Shown here in pieces: positions 15,737 to 24,886 of a stretch of DNA of 64,000 nucleotides (position 1 is the first letter of the stretch; each line of letters begins with the position of its first letter). Origin of the DNA: Ewingella allii. Lineage in GTDB: Bacteria > Pseudomonadota > Gammaproteobacteria > Enterobacterales > Enterobacteriaceae. The stretch lies in assembly GCF_044430645.1 (NCBI RefSeq), contig NZ_JAWUDN010000006.1, forward strand, positions 1 to 64,000. The letters are read 5' to 3'. A model generated the notes under the pieces. That model saw nothing but the letters and a program-made list of their open reading frames with translations. It ran no database searches and was not told where the DNA came from. A program made the position numbers and the translations under genes.

Positions 15737-17599
15737 ATGAAAAAGGCTCAAGACTATTTTAATGCCCTAAATCACGATTATCTGCAGGTGCACAAGGCCA
15801 AAGAAGAACTTTTCTGGCAGAACTACATGGGAACTGGCGATGAAAACGTGTCGGCAGACTTCGCGGCAGCTGAGACTGCTCACAAGCGTTTTATCTCTGA
15901 ATCCCGCCGGTTGGGCGAATTGCGCGAGCACATTGCCTCGCTGGAAAAACTAACTCTCGACGAAGAGGGCAAGGCGCTGCTGCACGGCCTTCAGGGCTGG
16001 TATCGCTTCTTTGACTGCAACACCATTGAAGACCCGCAGGCGCAGGCGCTGCTGGATGAAATCATTCAGGCCGAATCCGCGCTGTTCGCCAAGCGCAAGG
16101 CGCACCGCCTGACTCATATCAATGCCAAAGGCGAGCGAGTGAATGCCTCTCTCGGCGAGCTGCTGACCAATCAGGCCAATAATGAAAACGAAGCTTACCG
16201 CCGTAGCTCCCAGACCGCGCTGCGCGAGCTGGAAGAGTGGCTGTTGCACAACGGCTTCCCAGAGCTGGTTGGCCTGCGTAACCGTTTTGCCCGCCAGTTG
16301 GGCTACCGTAACTATTTCGATTATAAGGTGAACAAAACCGAGCGTATGACGCCGGAACAGCTGTTCGCCATTCTGGATCGCTTTGAAGAGCAGACCCGCG
16401 AAGGCAACGTGCGCAGCCTGAATGAGCTGGTAGCGCGTAAGGGCGATGGCGCCCTGCTGCCGTGGAACATTCGCTTTGCCAGCGCCGGAGACGTCACTCG
16501 CCAGCTTGACCCGTATTTCCCGTTTGCCGACTCGCTGCGCCGCTGGATTGACAGCTTTAAGCGCCTGCATATCGACTTCCAGGGGGCAGAAATGCAGCTC
16601 GACCTGCTGGTGCGCGAAGGAAAATATGAAAATGGCTTTATGCACAGCCCGGTGCCCACCTTCTATGACAACGGCGACTGGGTTTCTGGCGTGATCAACT
16701 TCACCAGCCTCGCCAAGCCAGACCAAGTGGGCAGCGGCGGCAGCGGCCTGAACACGCTGTTCCACGAGGGCGGCCACGCGGCGCATTTCGCCAACATTCG
16801 CCAGAACGCGCCGTGCTTCTCGCAGGAGTTCCCGCCGACCTCCATGGCCTACGCCGAAACCCAGTCTATGTTCTGCGACAGCCTGCTGGAAGATGCCGAC
16901 TGGCTAAAACGTTACGCGAAGAATGCTCAGGGCGAGTCGGTGCCAGATACCCTTATCCACGACAGCATCGCGGCCCGCCAGCCAATGCGCGCCTTCAATG
17001 AGCGTCACATTCTGCTGGTGCCCTATTTTGAATGGCAGCTCTACCAGTGGCCGGACGAAAAGCGCACGCCGGAAGCCATTCTGGCGCTGGCGCGCGATGT
17101 CGAAACTCACATTTTGGGTGTCACCGGCAGCCCGCGGCCTACCATGGCTATTCCTCACTTGTTATCGATGGAATCTGCCTGTTCCTATCAGGGCTACCTG
17201 TTGGCGCTGATGGCCGTCGAGCAAACCCGCGCCTTCTTCCTTAAACGCGATGGCTATCTGACGGATAATCCGGCCATCGGCCCGGATTTAGCCAAGCACT
17301 ACTGGACGCCGGGCAACAGCATTAGCCATGACGAAACCCTGCGTAATCTCACCGGCGAGGGTTTCAACCCGGATTATCTGGCTGAAGCTTGCAACCAAAC
17401 CGTGGCGGCGGCGTGGGAAGAGGCGCAGCAGACCATGAAAGCGGCGGCGAAGCGCGAACAGCCGGCGGCGGATTTCGATCTGAATGCGCATATTCGCGTG
17501 GTGGACGGCAAACGCGTGTTAGCTGACAGCGCCGATGGCGACGAAGCCATGTGCCAGGACTTTGCCGATTTCGTGCAGCAGACCTATTTTCATAAGTAA
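15737..17599 (+). CDS. M3-type zinc metallopeptidase
   Basis: A 620-residue cytoplasmic zinc peptidase of the thimet oligopeptidase/PepF clan. The catalytic motif is LFHEGGHAAHF near residues 341-351 (HExxH with Glu as base). The third zinc ligand Glu should lie about 25-30 residues later, in FPPTSMAYAETQ. The helical N-terminal 300 residues form the usual clamshell half that restricts substrates to short peptides. No signal peptide is present. It is a single-gene unit with a strong terminator. Assignment to M3 rather than M2 rests on overall order and is moderately certain. Confidence 0.85.
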   Translation: MKKAQDYFNALNHDYLQVHKAKEELFWQNYMGTGDENVSADFAAAETAHKRFISESRRLGELREHIASLEKLTLDEEGKALLHGLQGWYRFFDCNTIEDPQAQALLDEIIQAESALFAKRKAHRLTHINAKGERVNASLGELLTNQANNENEAYRRSSQTALRELEEWLLHNGFPELVGLRNRFARQLGYRNYFDYKVNKTERMTPEQLFAILDRFEEQTREGNVRSLNELVARKGDGALLPWNIRFASAGDVTRQLDPYFPFADSLRRWIDSFKRLHIDFQGAEMQLDLLVREGKYENGFMHSPVPTFYDNGDWVSGVINFTSLAKPDQVGSGGSGLNTLFHEGGHAAHFANIRQNAPCFSQEFPPTSMAYAETQSMFCDSLLEDADWLKRYAKNAQGESVPDTLIHDSIAARQPMRAFNERHILLVPYFEWQLYQWPDEKRTPEAILALARDVETHILGVTGSPRPTMAIPHLLSMESACSYQGYLLALMAVEQTRAFFLKRDGYLTDNPAIGPDLAKHYWTPGNSISHDETLRNLTGEGFNPDYLAEACNQTVAAAWEEAQQTMKAAAKREQPAADFDLNAHIRVVDGKRVLADSADGDEAMCQDFADFVQQTYFHK

Positions 17600-17614
17600 G
17601 GCTTCGCGATAGAC

Positions 17615-17651
17615 AACCGCCATCGGTCGCTCGGCTGATGGCGGTTTTTTT
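17615..17651 (+). terminator. Rho-independent terminator of the peptidase gene
   Basis: A 10-bp stem (AACCGCCATC / GATGGCGGTT) is followed by seven T, 16 nt after the stop codon. Confidence 0.92.
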
Positions 17652-17771
17652 ACGTCCGGCAGAGAGGGGCAGTTTGTGGTATCTTACGCGCCAGAAATTT
17701 TTAATCCTTTGTGAAAGCCATTCGTTTTCAGAAATAGTTCGTTTATCAAACAATACCGGAGAGTCATTCAG

Positions 17772-18740
17772 GTGGAACAAAAGAAAATCTTCCCGCAGGA
17801 AAAAAGCGGCCTGCATCCGCGTAACCGCCACCGTAGCCGCTATGACTTCCCGGCCCTGATTGCCAGCAGCCCGGAGCTTGGTCCGTTCGTTTCTGAAAAC
17901 AAATGGGGCGATTTGTCGGTGGACTTCGCCGATCCGCAGGCAGTAAAAGCGCTCAACCGCGCGCTGCTGCGTCACTTCTATCAGATTGAAAACTGGGATA
18001 TTCCTGCTGATTATCTCTGCCCGCCAATCCCAGGCCGCGCGGATTACATTCACCATTTGGCTGATTTGCTGGCAAGCAGCAACAATGGCGAGATCCCGAA
18101 AGGCAAGGATCTGGCGATTCTGGATATCGGCGTGGGTGCCAACTGCATCTACCCAATCATTGGTTTGCGCGAATACGGCTGGCGCTTTACGGCCAGTGAG
18201 ATTGACGCCACTTCCATGGCCGCCGCCAAGAAGATTGTTGCTACCAACCCGCAGCTGACCAATCAGGTGCGTTTCCGCCTGCAGTCTAAGCCGCAGCGCA
18301 TTTTCGATACCATTATTCGTCACGACGAGCGCTACGACGCGGTGCTGTGCAATCCGCCATTCCACGGTTCTGCCGAGGAAGCCGCAGGTAGCAGCCAGCG
18401 TAAACGCCAAAATCTTGGCCTCGATCGCCGCGCCGGAAGTAAAGCTGAACTGAACTTCGGCGGCCAGCACAATGAGCTGTGGTGCGAAGGGGGCGAAGAA
18501 GCTTTCGTGGTGCGTATGGCGGAAGAGAGCGCCGAGAAGCGCACTAACTGCCTGTGGTTCACGGTCTTAGTGTCGAAGAAAACCACCTTGCCACTGCTGT
18601 ATGAAGCTTTGGAAGAGCTGGAAGCGACGGACGTTCGCACCATAGAAATGACTCAGGGGAATAAAATCAGCCGCTTCGTGGCCTGGACTTTCCTCACCCC
18701 TTGGCAGCAAAAAAGTTGGGCAGGAAAGCGTTGGGCCTAA
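17772..18740 (+). CDS. rlmF: 23S rRNA (adenine-1618-N6)-methyltransferase
   Basis: A SAM-dependent RNA methyltransferase of 322 residues (E. coli RlmF, formerly YbiN, 308) that methylates A1618 of 23S rRNA during ribosome assembly. The catalytic motif NPPFHGSAEEA lies near residues 195-205 and the SAM-binding ILDIGVGANCIYP near 116-128. A basic N-terminus (HPRNRHRSRYDF) is suited to RNA contact. Translation starts at GTG, with GGAG 10 nt upstream. It lies upstream of ybiO as in E. coli, but a chemoreceptor gene and repeat R3 come between them. Confidence 0.95.
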   Translation: MEQKKIFPQEKSGLHPRNRHRSRYDFPALIASSPELGPFVSENKWGDLSVDFADPQAVKALNRALLRHFYQIENWDIPADYLCPPIPGRADYIHHLADLLASSNNGEIPKGKDLAILDIGVGANCIYPIIGLREYGWRFTASEIDATSMAAAKKIVATNPQLTNQVRFRLQSKPQRIFDTIIRHDERYDAVLCNPPFHGSAEEAAGSSQRKRQNLGLDRRAGSKAELNFGGQHNELWCEGGEEAFVVRMAEESAEKRTNCLWFTVLVSKKTTLPLLYEALEELEATDVRTIEMTQGNKISRFVAWTFLTPWQQKSWAGKRWA

Positions 18741-19053
18741 TCTAACGCCTTGTTTCTCTCCCGCATTTAATTAGCCTGATACGGATTAATGTGTCAGGCT
18801 AAAAAAAATCCTAGCGACCCCTTCCTTTTTTAGTAGTTTAAATTATGATTAATTCATAATAAGAACAGTTCACTTTGTCACCAGTGAAATTATTCATCGC
18901 GTTAGGTTTTTACTTTTATCTTCTTTTCTAGCAGCCTCCCAATACACCGACCCAGGGCGAAGCTAAATTTAAATTTACAATTTTTGTAGATTTAAACGTT
19001 CAGCGCACGTGTTATTTCCTTATTCACGTAATCAGCCACAGGGTCTCTGCACT
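18741..19053. other. Intergenic region before the chemoreceptor gene
   Basis: This stretch of 313 nt is AT-rich. A stem-loop with arms TTAGCCTGA and TCAGGCTAA (18771-18802) lies downstream of rlmF and is followed by A, not T, so it is not a normal terminator for the plus strand. An inverted repeat AAATTTACAA / TTGTAGATTT with one mismatch lies at 18971-18993, about 60 nt before the start codon, and could be a regulator site. I found no FliA-type promoter. Confidence 0.45.
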
Positions 19054-20349
19054 ATGCAACTTTTCACTCATCAATTCAGCACGGCATGGCGTGATAAATT
19101 CTCTGCACTCTCGCAAGCCGTTCCCATGATCGTCTTCACCCCGCAGGGCATTGTTACCGAGGCAAATAGCCTATTTCTCAACACCATAGGTTATACCCGT
19201 GATGAGGTGGTTGGGCAGCCCCACAAGATATTCTGCACCCCGGAGTTCGTTGCCAGTGATGCTTATCGGCTGCACTGGCAAGGGCTACAGCAGGGCAAGT
19301 CTGTCAGCGGCAATATTAAACGCTTGCATAAAAACGGCTCTCTTATTTGGTTAGAAGCGACATACGTCCCCGTTTTAAATAAACAAGGGAAGGTGATTGA
19401 GATAATTAAAATAGCCAGCGATGTCACTGATCGTATTAATGAATCGCACGATCATCATGGCTTATTAGAAGCAATCGACCGCTCAATGGCTTTGATAACC
19501 TTTACCCCTGAAGGCCATATTCTTTCCGCCAACGCCAACTTTATAAAAGTCATGGGATATTCACTGAATCATATTCAGGGAAAATCCCACGCGATGTTTT
19601 GCCTGCCCGATTGGCGAGACTCAAACGATTACCGCTCACACTGGCAGCGCCTGAAAAATGGTGAGTTTATCCTCGGCCGTTTCGAGCGAGTGAATAGCCG
19701 TGGACAGAGCGTGTGGCTGGAGGCCAGCTACAACCCGGTGATGGACGATGAAGGCAAAGTGGTGAAAGTGGTGAAAATCGCTCAAGACATCACGGTGCAA
19801 ATGAACCAGCAGCGCCAGCAGGAAAATATGATGACTCACGTCCACGAGTTGTCGCTAAATACCGATAAAACGGCCGCGCAGGGCGTGACTATCGTGCAAA
19901 AAGCGGTAGAGGATATGCAGGAAGTTGAAGCACTTGCCAAGCGCACGGCGGATATTATCAGCCAGCTGGGGCAAACCTCTGAACGCATTGGTGAGATGGT
20001 CGATACCATACGCCGAATCTCTTCACAGACCAATTTATTGGCGATTAACGCCACTATCGAAGCTGCCCACGCCGGGGAACAGGGCCGCGGATTCGCCGTG
20101 GTAGCAGGCGAAGTCCGTTCGCTTGCCGACCAATCACGCAAAGCCGCCGTTGAAATTGATCAACTCACGCAAAGCATCCGCGACGGCGTGATGGCCGCCA
20201 TCGACGGCATGGGGAACTGCGTGAATCGCGCAGGTGGCGGAGTAACGCTAAGCCGCAACGCCGGTGAGGTCATCAATCAGGTGAATCTCGGCATGCAGGA
20301 TTTGGTAAGGATGATGGCGGGGGTGGGGGCAAGCCCCAAAGCCCACTAA
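19054..20349 (+). CDS. Soluble PAS-PAS methyl-accepting chemotaxis protein
   Basis: A cytoplasmic chemoreceptor of 431 residues with no membrane segment. Two PAS domains follow each other (about residues 10-115 and 130-240), each ending in the PAC pattern I-K-I-A-D-V-T/I and each carrying a W-L-E-A-x-Y strand. The C-terminal signalling hairpin contains the near-invariant RRISSQTNLLAINATIEAAH tip that binds CheA/CheW. The design matches BdlA/Aer2-like receptors that sense redox or ligands inside the cell. ATG at 19054 is preferred to a GTG at 19009, which lacks a ribosome site. The gene stops only a few nucleotides before repeat R3. Confidence 0.9.
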   Translation: MQLFTHQFSTAWRDKFSALSQAVPMIVFTPQGIVTEANSLFLNTIGYTRDEVVGQPHKIFCTPEFVASDAYRLHWQGLQQGKSVSGNIKRLHKNGSLIWLEATYVPVLNKQGKVIEIIKIASDVTDRINESHDHHGLLEAIDRSMALITFTPEGHILSANANFIKVMGYSLNHIQGKSHAMFCLPDWRDSNDYRSHWQRLKNGEFILGRFERVNSRGQSVWLEASYNPVMDDEGKVVKVVKIAQDITVQMNQQRQQENMMTHVHELSLNTDKTAAQGVTIVQKAVEDMQEVEALAKRTADIISQLGQTSERIGEMVDTIRRISSQTNLLAINATIEAAHAGEQGRGFAVVAGEVRSLADQSRKAAVEIDQLTQSIRDGVMAAIDGMGNCVNRAGGGVTLSRNAGEVINQVNLGMQDLVRMMAGVGASPKAH

Positions 20350-20353
20350 TACC

Positions 20354-21015
20354 TCGTGTTGCCACGCGAACAGGTCTTTTAGTTCAAGTTCAAGTTCAAG
20401 TTCAAGTTCAAGTTCGTGGGCGTCGGCCCACACCGACCAAGGGAGGCGTGAACGCGCCTCCCTTGGAACCCTGCGTTTTTTCTGCTGCGTGCTCGAGGCT
20501 TCGCAGGGTTGGGATGGACGTGTTTCAGGCACCTTGGTGACAGCCGCGAAGTGCCGCCGCTTAGGCGGTTCCCTCAGTTCGGGCTTCGAGCCATAGGTCT
20601 CGAACCACTCCCTCGGCGTCACTTCTGAACGCGACCTACTGGCATTTACACCGAACCTTTCCATTCAGTTCGTAAAAGAAATCCAAACCTCATTGAAAAG
20701 GTACGGTTGAAATGCCTCAAAACCGCAGTCAAAAATGGCGCTGAGCGAACGGTTCGAGACCTTAGGCTCGAAGCCTGAAGCGAAGGTACCGCCTAAGCGG
20801 CGACATTTTGCGGTGGATAACGGAAGTAACTGAAACACGTCCGCCCAACGAGCGAAGCGCGCAGTAAAGAGCCGGGGATTCTCAAGGGGCGCGGCGATAG
20901 GCGCCCCTTGAGGGCGGTGTGGCGGCAGCGCACGGTTTTGACCTTAAAGGCCAGTTTGCGTGGCAACGCAAGGTTTTAGCGGTGTGGCGGCAGCGCACAG
21001 TTTTGATCTTAAAAG
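20354..21015. repeat. Long inverted-pair repeat (copy R3)
   Basis: A complete element of about 660 nt made of two ~300-nt units facing each other. The left unit holds a hexamer tract, a hairpin (20437-20448 with 20455-20466, loop TGAACG), GGACGTGTTTCAG, the core stem CCGC-TTAG-GCGG (20557-20568) and a GTCTCGAACCACTCC block. The right unit repeats the same blocks in reverse complement: GGTTCGAGACC, ACCGCCTAAGCGGCG, CTGAAACACGTCC and the terminal hairpin 20881-20912. The right unit is nearly identical to that of R4. The element fills the gap between the chemoreceptor and ybiO genes. Confidence 0.88.
20383..20412 (+). repeat. Five tandem TTCAAG hexamers
   Basis: Five exact TTCAAG units in a row, flanked by partial units, lie at the outer edge of the left unit of R3. 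A decayed version in reverse (CTTGAACTTGAAGTTGAA) lies at the outer right edge of R4 near 51511-51528. Such tracts can expand or contract by slippage. Nothing shows that this one controls a gene. Confidence 0.8.
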
Positions 21016-21018
21016 TTT

Positions 21019-23265
21019 CTATGGCTTTTCAAAGCCATCCCCCACAGCTTTAGGAGGCTCCTCCGTAAACACCCTCATTGCTTGCTTCGGCATGCTAATC
21101 CCCGCCTTCTGGAAGTGGATCTTCACCAGCCGGTCCAGCGCATACTGCACGTTCCACTGCTCCAGCGCTTTAGTGCGGATCAGCACGCGGACGCTGAATG
21201 ATTGGTCGCCTAGCTCGACTACGCCCTGATAGATTGGCTCGCCGAGCAGAGAGCCTTTAACACTCTCATCCTGCTTCAAGGCTTCTACGGCTTCGGCCAG
21301 TACGGCATTGACCTGGTCGACATCTTCATCGCGGCCTACGCGGTAGCTGGCGCGGTATACGCCGAACTCGCGCTCGTAGTTCGACAGCGTGGTTATCGAA
21401 GAGTAAGGGACAATGTGGTACACGCCATAAATGTCGCGCAGGCCGATGGAGCGAATGGTCATGCGCTCCACCGTGCCGCTAATCCCCATCACCGTGACGT
21501 ATTCCCCAGTATTCATCCCATTCTCGAACTGAATGAATACGCCGGTGATCACGTCTTTCACCAATGTCTGGGCACCGAAGCTGATGGCTAAGCCGAGTGC
21601 CCCAGCACCTGCAAGCAGGGGCGCGATGTTTAACCCTATTTGCGACAGCATGATCATAATGGTGATGGTGCAAATCACGATGGCCAGCACGTTGCGGAAC
21701 AGCGTCAGCAGGGTGCGTTCGCGGGCGCTTGGGCGTGAGCCGTTACTCAGCTCCAGCGCCAGGCGGTGCTCGATAATACTGGCGAGCAGGGTCCATGACA
21801 CGATGGCGAAGAACAGAATAAACAGAATATGGGTCACGCCACCCACCACTTGTTGCCCGCCCTCGGTGGCCAGCCAGTGGTGAAGATTGAATATCTGCCA
21901 CGCATCCAGCAGGGAGAGGGTGACGGACAGTACCACCAGAACGCGGAGGATTTTCAGCCCGCTGGGAATATAGGAGTTGATGCGCTTTTGCAGCATCGGG
22001 TAGCGGCGGTTGATGTCATCGGGCAGGGTGATACGTTTTAAAATCCAGCGCGACAGCAGGCCGGAGATTAAGGCACCCAGCGCGATGATAATCAGGCTCT
22101 TCACCGTAGCGGCCATCATAAAGGTCAGGCTGCCGGCAAAGTCGAACTGCGACAGGAAGAACAGCACCAAAAAGTAGCTGACGGCCAAAATATGCCAAAT
22201 ATGGCCCAGCGTTCTCAAGATCACGCTAAAAAAGGCCATCGATCGTTCGGCCAGCAGGTTGAATTCCTGATGAATATTTTTGCGATTGTGCAGAATCAGC
22301 CAGCTGGCGTAGAGAGTTAGAGCCAGCATCACGACAAAGTTCACCACGGCGGCGGCCGGGTAGTTAATCTGCGTGGCAACAATCGGCACGGCCACCATCA
22401 GAGCGTAACCAATCAGGCCGCTGACCCACGCCAGGCGGGTGTTCCAATAGCTGGCAGTCTTGTCACGCAGCGGGAAGGGGCGCAGATAGTCGAAGTTGGG
22501 CGCGAAGAGTAAACGCAGTACCGCTTTGAAGAATTCAATTACCGCGAAGGCGCTGAGAAACAGCGCCTGCTGGCGAGCAATTAGCGCGCTGCCGCCATTC
22601 ACATATTGAGTGAACAGGTTTCCGGCGGCGACGGTGAGCAGCAAAATGGCAATATCTATCGCAAAGGCACTCAGAATACTGGCAGGCAGTTGATACCAGT
22701 GCGCCTCTTTCAGACGAGCGTGGTGCCCCCATCGCCCCAGCCTTTTATACAGCGGGCTAACCAGAAAACGGATTAAGTGGAACAGGGCGAAGGTCACCAC
22801 CACGGTCATCAGGAAATAGGAGAGCGCGTGGATAAAACGTTCGGCGTTGAAGGTGCGCTTTGGCCCGGAATCGATGGTTTCTTTGAGCTGCTCCACGCGC
22901 TGCATCACCTGTGAGGCATAGCGCTGGCTGGTGTCCACCAGACCATCAACCAGCGACACTTGCTCGGATTTTGGCTCGGCGGCGGGCTGTTGCTGCTCGC
23001 CAGACTGAGGCTTGGCGGCGTCGCGCAGGTGAGCAATCAGCTCGGCGCGAGATTTATCATCTTGCAAAATATCCGCCAGCGCAGCATAGGAGGCTTTCTG
23101 TTTATCAGCATCGCTGTTGGCAGCAGGCTGCGGGGCGGCGGCTTGTGTGGCGCTGCTGAACAGCGTCAACATCAGCATTAAGAAGGGCAAGACAAGCAAT
23201 AAAGGGTTTTTATGTCTCTTGGATAATGGTCGTTGCGATAACGCGTTCCAGTCGTTATTCGGCAT
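21019..23265 (-). CDS. ybiO: MscS-family mechanosensitive channel YbiO
   Basis: A large inner-membrane channel of 748 residues (E. coli YbiO 741) that opens under membrane tension and protects against hypo-osmotic shock. It has an N-terminal signal/transmembrane segment (LLLVLPFLMLMLTLF), a periplasmic Gln/Ala-rich segment of about 100 residues, and about ten transmembrane helices. The MscS pore and beta domain follow near residues 540-640, marked by LLAGAGALGLAISFGAQTLV and the following F-x-Q-F-E-N-G. It is transcribed alone. Its stop codon abuts repeat R3. Confidence 0.94.
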   Translation of the reverse strand: MPNNDWNALSQRPLSKRHKNPLLLVLPFLMLMLTLFSSATQAAAPQPAANSDADKQKASYAALADILQDDKSRAELIAHLRDAAKPQSGEQQQPAAEPKSEQVSLVDGLVDTSQRYASQVMQRVEQLKETIDSGPKRTFNAERFIHALSYFLMTVVVTFALFHLIRFLVSPLYKRLGRWGHHARLKEAHWYQLPASILSAFAIDIAILLLTVAAGNLFTQYVNGGSALIARQQALFLSAFAVIEFFKAVLRLLFAPNFDYLRPFPLRDKTASYWNTRLAWVSGLIGYALMVAVPIVATQINYPAAAVVNFVVMLALTLYASWLILHNRKNIHQEFNLLAERSMAFFSVILRTLGHIWHILAVSYFLVLFFLSQFDFAGSLTFMMAATVKSLIIIALGALISGLLSRWILKRITLPDDINRRYPMLQKRINSYIPSGLKILRVLVVLSVTLSLLDAWQIFNLHHWLATEGGQQVVGGVTHILFILFFAIVSWTLLASIIEHRLALELSNGSRPSARERTLLTLFRNVLAIVICTITIMIMLSQIGLNIAPLLAGAGALGLAISFGAQTLVKDVITGVFIQFENGMNTGEYVTVMGISGTVERMTIRSIGLRDIYGVYHIVPYSSITTLSNYEREFGVYRASYRVGRDEDVDQVNAVLAEAVEALKQDESVKGSLLGEPIYQGVVELGDQSFSVRVLIRTKALEQWNVQYALDRLVKIHFQKAGISMPKQAMRVFTEEPPKAVGDGFEKP

Positions 23266-23371
23266 TGTTCCTCACTTTTAAAGCTGCGGTTTATCGATGG
23301 ATCTCATACAAGGAGCCGTTGGTGTTACAACAGTGTAGGGAATTTATGTCGCAGAGGGGGAGAAAGGGGGT

Positions 23372-23403
23372 AAAAAAAACGGATATCCTCGGATATCCGT
23401 TTA
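23372..23403 (-). terminator. Rho-independent terminator of glnHPQ
   Basis: A 12-bp stem AAACGGATATCC / GGATATCCGTTT is followed on the minus strand by eight T, about 20 nt beyond the glnQ stop. Confidence 0.93.
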
Positions 23404-23423
23404 TTCATTGAGCTTTGGTTGAA

Positions 23424-24146
23424 TCAGGAAACGTGCTGAAGGAACTCGCGCAGACGTTCGCTTGGCGGATTGTTCACCAAGTCAGCAGGTTTGCCATCTT
23501 CAGCAATGCGCCCTTTGTCGATGAAGATCAGGCGTGATGCCACTTTCTCGGCAAACCCAACTTCGTGGGTCACGATAACCATGGTCATGCCTTCGTCCGC
23601 CAACTGCTTCATGACGGTCAGAACTTCATGACGCAGCTCTGGGTCCAGCGCCGAGGTTGGTTCATCAAACAGCATCAGCTTAGGTTTGACCGCCAGCGCA
23701 CGGGCGATAGCCACGCGCTGTTGCTGACCACCGGAAAGCTCGGAAGGGTAGTGATGGGCGCGCTCGGACAGACCGACCTTCGCCAGCAGCTCTTTTGCCA
23801 ACTTGTTAGCTTCTTCCTTCTTCGCACCACGCACGCGGATCGGGCCAAAGGCCACGTTTTCCAGCGCGGTCATGTGCGGGAACAGGTAGAACTGTTGGAA
23901 CACCATGCCCGCTTCTTGGCGGATCAGGCGCTCGTCGACTTTCGGGTCATTGACCTTCAGGCCGTCGACAATCAGGTCGCCGGAGGTGATCTCTTCCAGC
24001 TTATTGATGCAGCGCAGCAGGGTAGATTTACCGGAGCCTGACGGCCCGATGATCACGACCACTTCACCCTGAGAAATCTGCAGATCGATGTCGTGGAGCA
24101 CTTGGGTTTTACCAAAGTGTTTTGAGACGTTCTTAAATTCAATCAT
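23424..24146 (-). CDS. glnQ: Glutamine ABC transporter ATP-binding protein
   Basis: The ATPase of the high-affinity glutamine importer, 240 residues as in E. coli. Walker A is GPSGSGKST near residues 34-42, the Q-loop FQQFYLF near 83, the signature LSGGQQQR near 135 and Walker B LMLFDEPTSALD near 155. Its start overlaps the end of glnP by 4 nt, so expression of ATPase and permease is coupled. Confidence 0.97.
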   Translation of the reverse strand: MIEFKNVSKHFGKTQVLHDIDLQISQGEVVVIIGPSGSGKSTLLRCINKLEEITSGDLIVDGLKVNDPKVDERLIRQEAGMVFQQFYLFPHMTALENVAFGPIRVRGAKKEEANKLAKELLAKVGLSERAHHYPSELSGGQQQRVAIARALAVKPKLMLFDEPTSALDPELRHEVLTVMKQLADEGMTMVIVTHEVGFAEKVASRLIFIDKGRIAEDGKPADLVNNPPSERLREFLQHVS

Positions 24147-24802
24147 ATAATTTTCAGTTTGCGTTCGAGGCGGCGCAGAACAAAGCTCAGAGCCAGCGTG
24201 ATAATCAGATAAATAATGGCAACCGCACTCCAGATTTCCATCGCGCGGAAGTTACCGGCAATGATCTCCTGGCCCTGACGGGTCAGCTCGGCCACGCCGA
24301 TAACGATGAACAGTGATGTGTCCTTGATGCTGACGATCCACTGGTTGCCCAGCGGTGGCAGCATGCGACGCAGTGCCAGAGGCATGATGATGTAACGCAG
24401 CGTGTCACGACGCGAAAGACCCAGCGCCAGACCTGCTTCGCGAAAGCCGTTGTGAATCGACAACACGGCGCCACGAGTAATTTCAGCGATGTACGCACCG
24501 GAGTTGATGATGATAGTCACCACCGCGGCGGTAAAGGGATCGATACGTAAATCAGGAACCATCATTGGCAGGGCGAAGTAAATAAACATCACCTGCACGA
24601 CAATCGGGGTGCCGCGAATAAGCTCAATAAATACCAGTGCAATGTGGCTGCTGAACCAGCCGCCAAACGCGCGAGCAAAGCCCGCAATCACACCGATAAT
24701 CAGGCCGCCAACCAGACCGAGGACCGAGATCCACAGGGTCATCTTGGCGCCTTCGAGCAGGATTGGCAGAGCGGGCCAAATAACGCTCCAATCAAACTGC
24801 AT
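24143..24802 (-). CDS. glnP: Glutamine ABC transporter permease
   Basis: The inner-membrane permease of the glutamine importer, 219 residues as in E. coli. It has about five transmembrane helices and the polar amino-acid permease motif with the EAA loop FREAGLALGLSRRDTLRYI near residues 123-141. It pairs as a homodimer with two GlnQ subunits. It lies 104 nt after glnH, with two stem-loops in that gap, and overlaps glnQ by 4 nt. Confidence 0.97.
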   Translation of the reverse strand: MQFDWSVIWPALPILLEGAKMTLWISVLGLVGGLIIGVIAGFARAFGGWFSSHIALVFIELIRGTPIVVQVMFIYFALPMMVPDLRIDPFTAAVVTIIINSGAYIAEITRGAVLSIHNGFREAGLALGLSRRDTLRYIIMPLALRRMLPPLGNQWIVSIKDTSLFIVIGVAELTRQGQEIIAGNFRAMEIWSAVAIIYLIITLALSFVLRRLERKLKII

Positions 24803-24830
24803 GTAATCTCTCCAGATAAATCTATTACTT

Positions 24831-24868
24831 TTAACGCCTGCTCAGCCTGTTGTGCTGGCAGGCGTTAA
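24831..24868 (-). promoter_or_regulatory. Stem-loop between glnH and glnP
   Basis: A perfect 10-bp stem (TTAACGCCTG / CAGGCGTTAA) with an 18-nt loop lies in the glnH-glnP gap. It has no U-tract. By analogy with other ABC operons it probably stabilises the 3' end of the glnH message, so that the binding protein is made in excess over the membrane parts. Confidence 0.6.
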
Positions 24869-24886
24869 CTTCTCAATCACTTAACG

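Noticed and set aside
18771..18802. Terminator of rlmF
   Set aside because: The stem is good, but it is followed by a run of A, not T, on the coding strand.
20383..20412. CRISPR array
   Set aside because: The tandem hexamers have no spacers, and no cas genes or regularly spaced repeats occur anywhere in the window.
20248..20664. Leftward 138-codon frame with a Leu-Glu repeat across the chemoreceptor end and R3
   Set aside because: The Leu-Glu run is simply the reverse reading of the TTCAAG hexamers, and the frame overlaps the chemoreceptor gene. It is not conserved in other repeat copies.
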